Assembly: GCA_022818135.1 (NCBI GenBank) | Contig: JAFMSR010000017.1 | Coordinates: 7,297,533-7,361,532 of the forward strand | DNA: 64,000 bases | Direction of reading: 5' to 3' | Source: Saxidomus purpurata | Lineage: Eukaryota; Mollusca; Bivalvia; Venerida; Veneridae | In this document: positions 48,263-60,014 of the stretch, in pieces | Numbering within the stretch: the first letter of the stretch is position 1 | How the letters are laid out: each line of letters begins with the position of its first letter | The notes under the pieces: model-generated | Database searches by the model: none | Seen by the model: the letters and a program-made list of their open reading frames with translations, nothing else | Told to the model about the DNA's origin: nothing | Translations under genes and position numbers: made by a program

Positions 48263-51200
48263 TCAAATCAACACCTTCTGGAGAAGGGAACTTATTAACA
48301 AGCTCAGAGCAGCAAAGAAAGGCCATTTCTTTTGTGATGATGAAGTATTTTGTTCATTTTGTTCTTGTTGTCGCAGTTGAAAGTACTTCTCAACACAAAT
48401 GGATGTTTTGTTAGTCAGTTCGTTCATAACTAGAGCCGTTCTTGATGTGTTGTTCTGGCCTATGTTCAACTTACTGCTTTCTTCTTGTGATAATTCAATC
48501 CGAGGACAATTCTGTAAAGTAATTCTGTCAATGTGAAATTTGTTCGGACACGCCTTTTTTCTAAAGGAACTCATCGTGTACCGGACTGTTGGATTGTCAA
48601 AAGTTACTTTCAGTGATATAGTGACCCGTTCGTATGTTTCTTCATACTGCAGTTTGATCTCTTTCTTTCTGTCCAACATGTCAACATATGCTAATAGCTT
48701 CTTTGTTGAACAGCGCTCGGTCGTGTAAAGCGGCGTTTCAAACACATACTCCGACATATTTTTGGAAGTATACATTACCCAGCCGCATTGTCCGCAAAAG
48801 AAATGTCGCCCAGCTATTCGGTATAATTCATCGGCGAGAAAATTTAAGAGGTCTTCGCTGAATTTTGTCTCGGTGTTGATTGTGACGTAAAATGATACAG
48901 ATACCGTGTATCCTTTTGAATCAACTAGAGTATCCATACAGGTTCCGTGAACAGGAAAGTTTCCTACTTGACAAAATAAAGGTCTGCAGATTTTCTGAAA
49001 TAGGAATTGAAAAATGGCAATTTAATCTTTACGATGGTAAGACAGTTTAATAGCTGATATTAAATCCATATACATGTATGAGATTCATCATACTAAGTAA
49101 ATTGAATCATATTACTCAATTCTTTAATGTGTAGTTATTATAACCCTTATTAATTACACTATTTTATTACACTTTTCAACATCACTGTCGATTATAATTT
49201 TAATGAAATCAAAGTGAATCTATAGCTTTTGTTTTATTAATAAATGTTCCACATTAAAAATACTATTTCGGAACCATTAAGCCCTTTTTAGGATTGTTTT
49301 ATTGAATAAAGTTTAAGTTCGGTTCTGCCATTTAAGAGTGCAAGTAAATAAAGTACGTAGCATATTTATTATGTAAGTAGTGCATCCGATTGTCAAAAAT
49401 TCGCTAAGTAAAGGCTCGTTATGAAATGAAAACTAGAAGACAGCATTGTATTATTATTTTTCAAAAAGTGTATTCGTGTTTTGTTTTGTTTTGTACATGT
49501 AATGTGAATATTTCGAACAAAGGATTGGCAACTGTGCAAAGCATGTTTCATCCACATTCAATAACACAGGAAAATATCACTCTTATTTGACTTGACACAA
49601 AATTAAGGGGCGACTACTTCATAACATGATGTCAAACATACATAACTACATTATCCCATTATCTTAATGATGTTTTTTAAGAATCGTAACGTTTCATATA
49701 TATTTGTATAACTACATCTAACTAACATTTTAGTGGAGGCTTATTGTCAAGATTTTGAGTAATGGTGTGGACATAATTAACAAGACAGACTGAATATCTA
49801 TTTTCGTTCAGAAACAAAAATCAAGGAAAGAAGTAGAAAAAACAATGGGGCAACAGGTCACTGCAACTTTATCGCCAAGATGGTCAATGTAAAATATAAA
49901 TAGGTATTTGAGTGAACATATTGCTGCATACTTGCATTAAACAAGACAGCCCCTCTGGTTGTAGATAAAGATCATTGACTTGGACTCACTAAATTTCTCA
50001 TTGATCAAGGGTTGGTCATAGACTGCAACGGTGCTACCGTCCTGATTCTCTGTGTGGGACAGACGGCAAGCTCTTCCAAAGGATGTGGGTCTTTTACTGG
50101 TTTTAAGGAAGTATTTGTTGTTACGTAATTAAAATGGCTTTAAAAACTTTTAAAAACTTATAACAACACTTACATCAAATGAATCCCAGATGTCAATGGA
50201 TCCACACTTGGCAGATTCGGCTGTAGCATCAACGTCTGTATGTAGGTTTAAAAGTCCTGAGAAAGATACCAGATTCCTATTTTTGTCAGGGCTTATTTCA
50301 TCTAATTGGCAGAAGTCCATGACTGGACTTTTTTCTGGATAAGTACAAAGGTAGCAATATATATTAGCAAATTTCAGCAGCCGTCTCCCACTTTTATTTT
50401 TGAAAAAGAAAACTGTATTTTGGGTTGGTCGTTTTGTTTCACAGGCTTCTTTTAATTCGTCTGACACACCGCTAACATCACATGTACTGTACGTATTTAA
50501 GTCCGTATAACAACGTGTCTTTTCTAGTATTCTTTTGTCTGGCGGAAGCGATATCAAAGGACACTCGCTCAAAACAAATTTGTTCCTTTCCTCAAATGAT
50601 TCAAAACTCTTGAAAACTATATCAGCGCAAGGTGTGTGCGTATCCCATATGACGAAATCTTGCACTCCATGGCACATCGCGCATTGTCGATTTTTATACA
50701 CCTTTTCTGCGGATTTGTCAGAAACCATAACGAAATCCTTTAGTTCGAATGGCCGCTTGCAAGCTGGAAACGTCTCGTCTGTGTGGTTATCTGGACAGGA
50801 GTCTATCACATGAAACCATAAGTCAAAGTATGGACGATATTGAAGTTTCCTTTCAGTATTGAATAATTGGCTAACCTCTACACATGGGTATTTTGGTTCG
50901 CTGAAGTTTTTCTGTGGTACATCTGGGCAACAGTTTCCGACCATGTAACAATCACTAGCACACGAACATTGCTGACAGCATGACCCAATCTGGCTACCAT
51001 TTATAGTCTGAAAACGTAGAATATTACCAAATTGATATAAAGGTAAATTCTCCTATCCAGTACGAATAGTAGCAGTTACGATATATGTGCTATGAATTAT
51101 CGTCGTTTCAGACTTTGCTTATAACTAGCGGCCCTGTTGTCAATATTAGGAAACAGTAATAATAAAAGACATTTTATCCAGTTTGCTGAGAATGCGTATT

Positions 51201-52134
51201 TAATTACTTTTTTGTTATTGGGTTTGATATCTTCAATATTCGTCGGAAATATGATGCGCCCAACTCACCGTACTTGATCAAGATGGTTTGTCAATAGAAA
51301 TTGAAATGAACGATGGTTATATAAAACTGTTCGAGCTATAAAAACTACAAGAGTAAGAAAGCAAACTGTGCATTATTTGGAAAATTCAGCATTTTAAATG
51401 CCATTGACTGATTACCGCCTGTACATCATATCACGAATTTTGGCCACTAAATAACCATAACTTCAGACGAGTCTGTCTTTGACAATCAGAATGGTTACCC
51501 ATGCCACATTTTCCTATATATAACGCAAGATTATATACTTACCTGGTATGGAATTATTGAATAAAAGATATCCGAGCCGCAGACATTGCTTATTTGATGA
51601 AATTGGGGCTTATTGACTTATTATAGAACTAAAGACTGGCTAAAGATTGTATTAACGTCAGTGAAGTTGAACAGCGGATATTATCAATTTAGTGACACTT
51701 CTTGCAGTTCAAACGTAGACATTCAGCAGTTTCTTTGGGATATTTAGCGCTATTGAGTCAGAACAGCAACGCGTCAAAATAGCATTGAGTCATAATAACA
51801 ATAAGTCATAACAGCAATGAGTCAGGACAGCAATGAATCAGGATCTTCATGTGCATTTTATGTTTTTTCTGTCGTGCCTTAGAATAATCCCAAAGGTTTA
51901 TAGGACAAAATTAGTTTCAATCATCTGGGTTATGTACTCATATAAACACTACATTATCTGTCATTATCTGTCTTATGAGAAAATGTTAAATGTTAAAGTT
52001 ACCTTGGTAGGTATGGCACTGCACTTTCTGCTGTTTGGGTACATCGATGCGATATCAGGAATAGTTCCATTGATAATCAAACTATTTGTGGACTTGGCAA
52101 TACAGAAGAACAGAACAGCTGTGATATACTCCAT
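48263..52134 (-). CDS. Tandem paralogue 2: somatomedin-B-like Cys-rich surface protein
   Basis: Exons 52134-52003, 51007-50174 and 48994-48263, all phase 0, give 565 residues and the same layout as paralogue 1. The signal peptide is MEYITAVLFFCIAKSTNS. The somatomedin-B-like cluster (GSCCQQCSCASDC) is complete. The KNRQCAMCHG and CYLCTYPEKS motifs are present. The tail is KKWPFFAALSLLISSLLQKVLI, a hydrophobic C terminus that reads well as a GPI-anchor signal. Donor and acceptor sequences are nearly identical to those of copy 3. The frame is intact. Introns are shorter than in copy 1 because they lack its transposons, so they serve as the empty-site reference. Confidence 0.8.
51755..51840 (+). 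repeat. Short tandem repeat in the first intron of paralogue 2
   Basis: Repeats of AACAGCAATGAGTCA-like 15-18-bp units. The same intron of paralogue 3 has an expanded version at 62735-62865. Confidence 0.65.
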
Positions 52135-52379
52135 TGTCTAACATACAATAGATAGAAATATAAGGATTTTAATTTTAAAACTTCAACGCATTAAATACTT
52201 CTATAAAAGCTAAGGATTTTAATGGATCTGAGCACTATATGCACGTGAATAGTTCATATGCCTCTTTAGATCTGAACCTTGTTATAATATCTACTGTTTT
52301 TCTTTTTCTATGACAGTGTAAGAGTGTATGATATGTATTAGACTCGTAGAAAACATACGGTGCTTCATATAACAAATTG

Positions 52380-52930
52380 GCGAGGAGTAAATTTGGACTT
52401 ATTATTTTGCATTTCAAGGATAAACCCATTAGTACCTTGTTTCGACTGTGTATTATTAATCTGGATGTGATAGTGAATATGGCGAGATATACAGTATCGG
52501 CTAAATTGAACTATTTGACGTAATTATTGATACGTGGACCTCTTACGAGGAAATCATAATGAAGTCGAAAAATAAATGTGAAAAGAGTTGACGCGTTATT
52601 AACGCTGATTAATGCAAAGACATACGGGTTACTAAGGAACCTTTTAGCACCGAAGAAACCTCCAAGGAAGAGAAACGTATACCTTTGTACATTATTGAAC
52701 GATCACCTCGCGCGAAAGTCGCTGGCTATTGTCGAACGTTTTAGATTTCACAAAGGGAATCAAACACCAGGTGAAAATGTTCAGGACTATCCCGATAAAT
52801 GGCAGTCTTGTGAATGTTATAGACATTTTGTGACTTGGGGAATACTTCGGCCGAAAGAAGAGTATAGGTTATGTGTACAGTTTTTGCTAGAATCGGATTA
52901 TATACTCCAGTCATGAGCGACAATGGTCCT
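52380..52930 (+). pseudogene. Ty3/gypsy gag relic
   Basis: The frame from 52578 reads RVDALLTLINAKTYGLLRNL, then LCTLLNDHLARKSLAIVERF and RFHKGNQTPGENVQDY, the capsid-type gag pattern of Ty3/gypsy elements. Stops lie upstream and the frame ends at 52916. It is the sister of the relic at 36330 and sits at the same place relative to its receptor-like gene. A pol-end fragment follows at about 53155-53320. Confidence 0.8.
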
Positions 52931-53668
52931 CAATTTTGTTCAAATGTATTTTTGTGAAATTTAAGGAAGATAATGATATTTTGCTAACAATGTATCAAAC
53001 TTAATCAGAGTACAAATGCACTCGCAAAATCTTGAAAGCTAGTATTTGAGCTATGTATTTTGAAACAGGAGATTTCAGAAAGACGCCTCGTTCTTTCGTA
53101 ACATTGTTCAATATTGCATCTAATGACACTCAGATAGAAAGCTGATGTGTAGACTAGATTTGGTCAAACCTGAAACAACACGTTATGTTTATGATATCAA
53201 GTCTTCATTATCGGATAAATGGGAATTTCGTGAGTTTCAAATCAGAGAAAGTGTAAGCTCGCGACTTCAGAGTGACGCACAAATGGATAGGTAGTACAAC
53301 TGTTTCTCGTGACGGTCAACACATGTACAAAATTGACGTATCTACTCAGATACGATAAACCGAAATGATTGAATCGCGATAAACTGAAGTATCTAAAGTG
53401 TCAAAAAACATGATCTTCAGCTTCGTAAACAAGTATGACTTTATCACATTATTTCTTTATCATAAATTAATTGAAGTTACAAGGTCCGTGAGATATTTAG
53501 CAGAGACAATTTCATTCATTGTGTGAAAATAAAATGTTTATTCATAAGTTATTAATTATAGAATTTTATTTTATTACAGGGACTTTCAAATTAAAAATGT
53601 GGGAAATGTTATTTATAATGATTGACAACCTACATGCATTGTTTACATATAAAGCTTGTGATGCATAT

Positions 53669-53902
53669 TTTACTTACTCTATGAAAGTATAAGATTTACT
53701 TACTCTATGAAAGTATAAGATTTACTTACTCTATGAAAGTATAAGATTTACTTACTCTCTGAAAGTATAAGATTTACTTACTCTATGAAAGTATAAGATT
53801 TACTTACTCTATGAAAGTATAAGATTTACTTACTCTATGAAAGTATAAGATTTACTTACTCTATGAAAGTATAAGATGTACTTACTCTTTGAAAGTATAA
53901 GA
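53669..53902 (+). repeat. 26-bp tandem repeat, nine copies
   Basis: The unit is TTTACTTACTCTATGAAAGT plus ATAAGA, head to tail with only scattered single-base changes. The low divergence points to recent expansion. Confidence 0.9.
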
Positions 53903-54178
53903 TTATATGCTATGTGTTAATTAAACAAGTATAAGCGTTTCTTTGATCAATATAACAACATGAAACCTCCTCTGAAATCACTGGCTGGAGGTAGATTAAA
54001 CTTAGCGTAATCGTCCCTTGGTCTTTTTTCAAAGCAATCCATGCCATACAGAATTCTAGTATCCAGTGGGAAGAAAGCTTTTAAATTTTCTGACAAAAAC
54101 TAAAAGACCAAGATATAATCTAACGCAGTAGGGGTTTCTAACGTAGCTGCTGTATGCATTGACATAAGTTCTTTTTAA

Positions 54179-54457
54179 AGCTGCTCGCTCTCAGATTTTA
54201 GTAAAAAAAATAAAGTTCTTGAAACTGTATGTTAATAACGTATCTAAGAACATATAAAAAAGGCTTCAGTAAAAATTCCTGTCACGCATATCTCTAAATT
54301 TCAAACAAATACGCTACCAAATTCAAAACATATAGTGTAGCAGTGCCGTGTAACCGGCATTTTCAATCGATTTCTGCAATTCCTACCTAGATTTTTGCTA
54401 TATTTTGATTCTAGCATTTAGTTTTATATTTATGTATAAGTATGCCAGCGAGCAGCT
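54179..54457. mobile_element. 279-bp MITE family B at TTAA
   Basis: TTAA|AGCTGCTCGCTCTCAG on the left, CCAGCGAGCAGCT|TTAA on the right. The ends are inverted repeats. Same family as 58132 (opposite orientation) and 38238. Confidence 0.85.
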
Positions 54458-54479
54458 TTAAATCTTTTTATTGTTGATT

Positions 54480-57400
54480 TCTCTTCTCAATCAAATGTTT
54501 TTGATCGTAAAAATAACCATTTAGTAATTCAACATTTTGGCAGCGTATTATTATATCATTTACTTTCGATGAGCGCAATTTTCCTGCTTTATATGACGGA
54601 TCGATCCACAAACTAAAGAACTCAGCAAAACACTGTTTGACATTAGCAATCTCTGCTTGAAAAAGGAAACAAGCAAAGGAAACATTCACGAATTCATAAT
54701 TGTGACTGTAACTGACAAAATGGGTCCTGATGAGTGCAATTCACACATTTTGTTTTCAATGTCTTCTTAAAGTGTGAAGTCTATTGACTATGAATTGAAA
54801 ATATCAAGTGAATCTACCTACTACTCTTTAAGTTATGATTTTTTTTCAGATAACAACCTTTGCTATTCTTCATAATGACGTTCGGAACGTCAAAACAGTA
54901 CTTTTAACGTCATTATATTAGACGTTGTAGATTGCAATGTTACACATTCGTATGAATGTGTTTTTTATTGAAACTTCATCTGATAACACATGATTTGTCG
55001 ACAAGTTTTATGCTTGATTCAATTTTGTTGTCATTTCTCAGCTTTTCAATGAATCCTCATTTTGATTGACTTTACCCTAATTGTCACTCTTTCGAATGTG
55101 AAAGAATGAATGGTTGCTATGGTGATATGCTTTATGATAATGACTTGATTGAATCATTTTCATGCATATTCATTTTTGTTTCTTCCAATAAATATCATTT
55201 TATTGTGATTATGTCTAGTCGAAACTTGGTGAAAATTGGTAATCTGTCTTTCTACATTTGTGCAATAATAATTAATGCTCATCGGGACCCATTTTCAAAG
55301 TCACAGTCATTAAACTGCGTATTATCAGAGAAGATGAAAATTTGGCACCAATGGAATTAGATGCATTTAAAATGATGATCTATAATTGTGCGCTAACATG
55401 TCTTCAATAAACTTTGCAATCGCTAGATGTCATGTTCGGGTAAATGTTTAAACGTCACAGAACGTTTCCATATATCAGAAATCACCTTTAACAGACAGTT
55501 ATTGGAATTACTACCTGAATTCCTGCCGAGGAAGACATAAAACATGCTTTAAAACATGTGAAAAACAATAACTCTATTCATTTATTTTATAACTTGGCTA
55601 AATAGGAAATAAATCTCACCAACTGGTGGGTCATCAATGATAGCATGGCAAAACAAGATTTTAAAAATAAATTATGTAATTAGTAATGTACAGATTCATA
55701 TGCATGTATTTCATTTCCAACTTTAGTAGTATTCATTACTCTAACAGAATAAATCAGAGTTTAAAAGCCTTTCTCCAAATAATTACGGTTACTTTTCATA
55801 AAAATAGTTACCTGATAGAAAGATAACAAATGAATAACATTTACATCATTACAGTTTGTTCTATACAAAACAAAAACAAAAACAAAAAAAACGAAACTTG
55901 CCTTGAAGGTACCGTTCGGATTACCCGGCTCTGTTCTTTCGTTGGATTTATATAATTTCTAAATTTTAACACCGAGCCCGTACAGAGATGCGTTAAGTGC
56001 AAAATTCAAATTCTGGTGGAATTGGTTATGAATCCCATAGATATACCGCAGGAAACAATCCCATTGTTGTAAACAAGGATATAAATTAAAACTGAATGCT
56101 AATTAAGTTTCCTTGTAAAAGTATGTACGTATACTTGGGTCATTCAGTCAACACGAACTCGTCTTGTCATTGCAAACAACTGGTCTCAGAGGCAGAAATC
56201 TTAAATTTATGATGACAGACCAGTTATAATTAGCTTTTTGACGCCGGTCACGTGTTTATCTCGGATACGAATGTCATGTTTCAGCTAATCTTTTTCTCCA
56301 GTTAGCCGAAGACAGCAAAGTGCAAAAACAATGCATCTTCTGATTCCCGGGATAGGCAACTGTGTGCAAAATGTGTCCAATGAACGTAAAATAATAAATA
56401 AATACATTTTCAAAGAAGAACCGATGGCGAAAAATGCCTCATTTTACCACAGTTAGCTGTTGAACGCTGACGACACAACAATCTTTCTAGAACTGAAAGA
56501 CTCTGTAGAAACTGCAATACATGTACAGGTCAAATAGAGAACGAGTATCAAATTTACTGATTTGTCCTAAATTTTCGGAACTCAGATCAAAATTCATAAA
56601 ACGGTACTATTCTACATGGCCAACAAAACAGAAATTGTCTAATTGTTAATGTCTGTAAGATCAAAAAATGTTGTTAATAATTTGTCGAAATACATTTACT
56701 ATGCAAATTTAATTTGGAACTAAAAATTGATATACACATTTTCAATAAAAGCATGTGCTCTTCTAAAAATGCATGCCTTTTGTTTTATGTGCATGTATAT
56801 GTATTTATAATTGCTATAAAATATGTTATATTTTAATGCAATAAATTATTTGTAGCTGTCGTTGCAATGAGATATTATTGTACGCAAATTTGAATCGTAT
56901 GTGTTTTTACGGACTGCATTTCCTTTGCTTATACATGTTTAATCAGTGATCGTCTGTTTGAAATCCATCCTTACAAAATAAATGATAAGCGAAAACAAAG
57001 TGATTTCAATTCAAAAAGTAGGATTATGACGGCCAGGCTCTTTGCTTATTAAACCTTTTTCGTGCTCAACTGAGTTTCATACTCAGACTATGGACCAGTA
57101 TAATAGTGTAACATCTGAACGTTTGTCAAACAAATGCTTTAAATATAAATTTAAAAATGCCTTTTAAACTAGAGCTCTTTTGTTTCTTACATTCTACGCC
57201 GGTGCTGGAAAATAAACTTCTTTTGTGTTCAAACTCAGTAAAGCATGAAAATTATTCTATAATCACAGGGCCAGTTCAATACAGTCGGAAAAATAGCGTC
57301 AACGTCATTGTACGCACATTAGACGTCGTCGAAAATAATAGTATGCAGTGCCTCTGTTCCAAATGCATGGTACGAGACTGATACTGTTTACGTTAAAATG

Positions 57401-57510
57401 AACCCAAGTTATAAACTGGAAAAAAAGATAAGAATTTCCACATATAAAATTAAAATGAAAATAAAGAACAGGCGAAATCGGATATTTATGGTCCGAGTCC
57501 TTTATCATCC
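54480..57510. other. Gene-free region between paralogues 2 and 3
   Basis: 55790-56300 is paralogous to 40075-40720. A short piece of MITE family A is visible near 56370-56450. Otherwise nothing recognised. Confidence 0.4.
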
Positions 57511-57513
57511 ATT

Positions 57514-58860
57514 ATGTACTTCACAATGCATATACTAGACATTACATACGCTCCTGAACTGGACAAAGTGAGAAATATGCCACTTAAATCAAACGCAAGT
57601 TATACATGTATTATGGTATGTTTTATTCTAAAAGTATGTTTAACGTTTTCACTTGGTTACTACAGCTCTACTGCTCTTATACTTCTAGCTTTACCTAAGA
57701 ACGGTACATGCCCGAACAAACATAAGACATACGAACTGTGCAGAACACATGTTTTGTATTCATTTTCCCTTTTTATGCAAGATGCGTGTATTTCTGTTTT
57801 GAAAAGTGTAATTTTGCTCTTCATGGCGTAAGAAAAGTCTCTCAAATTCAAGAAAAGCATCAGTCATTTCTCATTCCTTTGCACAACCGGCATATTTTGT
57901 TACACACTCAACAGACTTATTTATTTTGCTAACTAGAGGTCGACGTTAATCGTTCTCATAAGATGTCAATATACCTGGGTTTAGTACAACATGTCTGCTT
58001 TATGTCTTTGAAAAAATATTTGCACGCGCTCAAAACAAAAGTCCACAAGGGCCTGTTCGCGAACGTTGGTAAAATGAAAATTTTCCAACCTGGTAAAATT
58101 GTGTCCAAGGTCATTTTCAAGGTTGTCTTAAAGATGCTCGCTCTCAGTTACCGTTGAAAACAATATTTTTTTTCTAAATTGACATACTTTCAGATAAATA
58201 TAAAACTAAAGGCTAGAATCATCTTCGCAAACATCTAGGTAGGAATTGAAAATGTAGGTTACACGGCACCGCTACACTATATGTTTATATTGAAATTTCA
58301 AAAGCGTTTGTAACGCTTTTGAATTTCGTAGCGTATTATTTGAAATTTAGATATATACGTGACAAGAATTTATACTGGAGCCTTTTTATATCAATATTTG
58401 TTCTAAAATACGATATTTAAATACAGTTTGAAGAACTTTATTTTTTTTACCAAAATCTGAGAGCGAGCACCTTTAAATGTCAGCATTTGCCTCGGACGTC
58501 TGAGTTTTCAACATTCAGGAGCTGTCAGCATAGTCTTTAAATTCATACAGACAAAGCACGTTCTATACGGTAACAAACTTGTCTTAACCCGCGTATACGG
58601 TTTATTACGTTATGGACGTTCAAACGATATATAAAATTCTGTAAGGCCCGTGTTTTCTTTTAATTTCACCTGAATTTGCATTTAGTGTGTGTTAGTGGTT
58701 AAAAATGGGAACCAGCACGCTACTTGGGTATAAAAACAGAATTTTCTTGTATATGTATCTATATCTATTACATAAATACATGTAGGCAGCTAGTCGTGAA
58801 CACGTTTGACACTGGATTGCTGCAAAATGCTAGTTCAGTACTGTGTCCTATTACATGATA
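57514..58860. repeat. Duplicated 3' flank of paralogue 3
   Basis: Paralogous to 47340-48262, with the MITE at 58132 added. High similarity across the whole length shows that flank and gene were copied together. Confidence 0.75.
58132..58472. mobile_element. 341-bp MITE family B at TTAA, with readable empty site
   Basis: Left GTC-TTAA|AGATGCTCGCTCTCAG, right CTGAGAGCGAGCACCT|TTAA-ATGTCAGC. The paralogous position near 47867 reads GTCTTAAAATGTCAGC with one TTAA. This shows insertion with TTAA duplication after the flank was duplicated. No transposase. piggyBac-type mobilisation is inferred from the target. Confidence 0.9.
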
Positions 58861-59968
58861 TCACATCAACACCTTCTTGAGAAAGGACCTTATTAACAAG
58901 CTCAAAGTAGCAAAGAAAGGCCACTTCATTTGTGGTGATGGTGTAATTTGTCCATTTTGTTCAAGTTGTCGCAGTTGAAAGTACTTCTCAACACAAATGG
59001 ATGATTTATTAGTCAGTTCGTTCATAACCAGCGTCCTTTTTGATGTGTTGTTCTGGCCTATGTTTAAACTACTGCTTTCTTCTTGTGATAATTCAATCCG
59101 AGGACAATTCTGTAAAGTAATTCTGTCAATGTGAAATTTGTTCGGACACATCTTTTTTTTAACGGAACTCATCTTGAGCCAGTCTGTTGGATTGTCAAAT
59201 GTAACTTTCACTGATATAGTGACTCGTTCGTCTGTTTCTTCATACTGCAGATTGATCTCTTTTTTTCTGTCTAACATGTCAACATATGTTATTAGCTTCT
59301 TTGTTGAACAGTGCTCGGTCGTGTAAAGCGGCGTTTCAAACACATACTCCGACGTATTTTTGGAAGTATACATTACCCAGCCGCATTGTCCGCAAAAGAA
59401 ATGTCGCCCAGCTATACGGTATAATTCATCGGCGAGAAAATTTAAGAGGTCTTCGCTGAATTTTGTCTCGGTGTTGATTGTGACGTAAAATGATACAGAT
59501 ACCGTGTATCCTTTTGAATCAACTAGAGTATCCATACAGGTTCCGTGAACAGGAAACTTTCCTCCTTGACAAAATAAAGGTCTGCAGATTTTCTGAAATA
59601 GGAATTGAAAAATGGCAATTTAATCTTTACGATGGTAAGACAGTTTAATAGCTGATATTAAATCCATATACATGTATGAGAATCATCATACTAAGTAAAT
59701 TGAATCATATCACTCAATTCTTTAATTTGTAGTTATTATAACCCTTATCAATTATAATATTTTATTACACTTTTCAACATCACTGTCGATTATAACTTTA
59801 ATGAAATCAAAGTGAATCTATAGCTTTTGTTTTATCAATAAATGTTCCACATTAAAAATACTATTTTTGAACCATTAAAACAAAAATAATATCAAACAGG
59901 GAATGCCACGTACCAAAAACGCAGCCTCCCCAAAACGAGCCCCACAGCACCCAGAAGTGCACACCACC

Positions 59969-60014
<46 letters not shown>

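Noticed and set aside
51833..52141. 102-codon open frame on the plus strand
   Set aside because: It overlaps the signal-peptide exon of paralogue 2 in antisense and has no support in copy 1.
53669..53902. CRISPR-like regular repeats
   Set aside because: Units are head to tail with no spacers, in a eukaryotic genome; it is a minisatellite.
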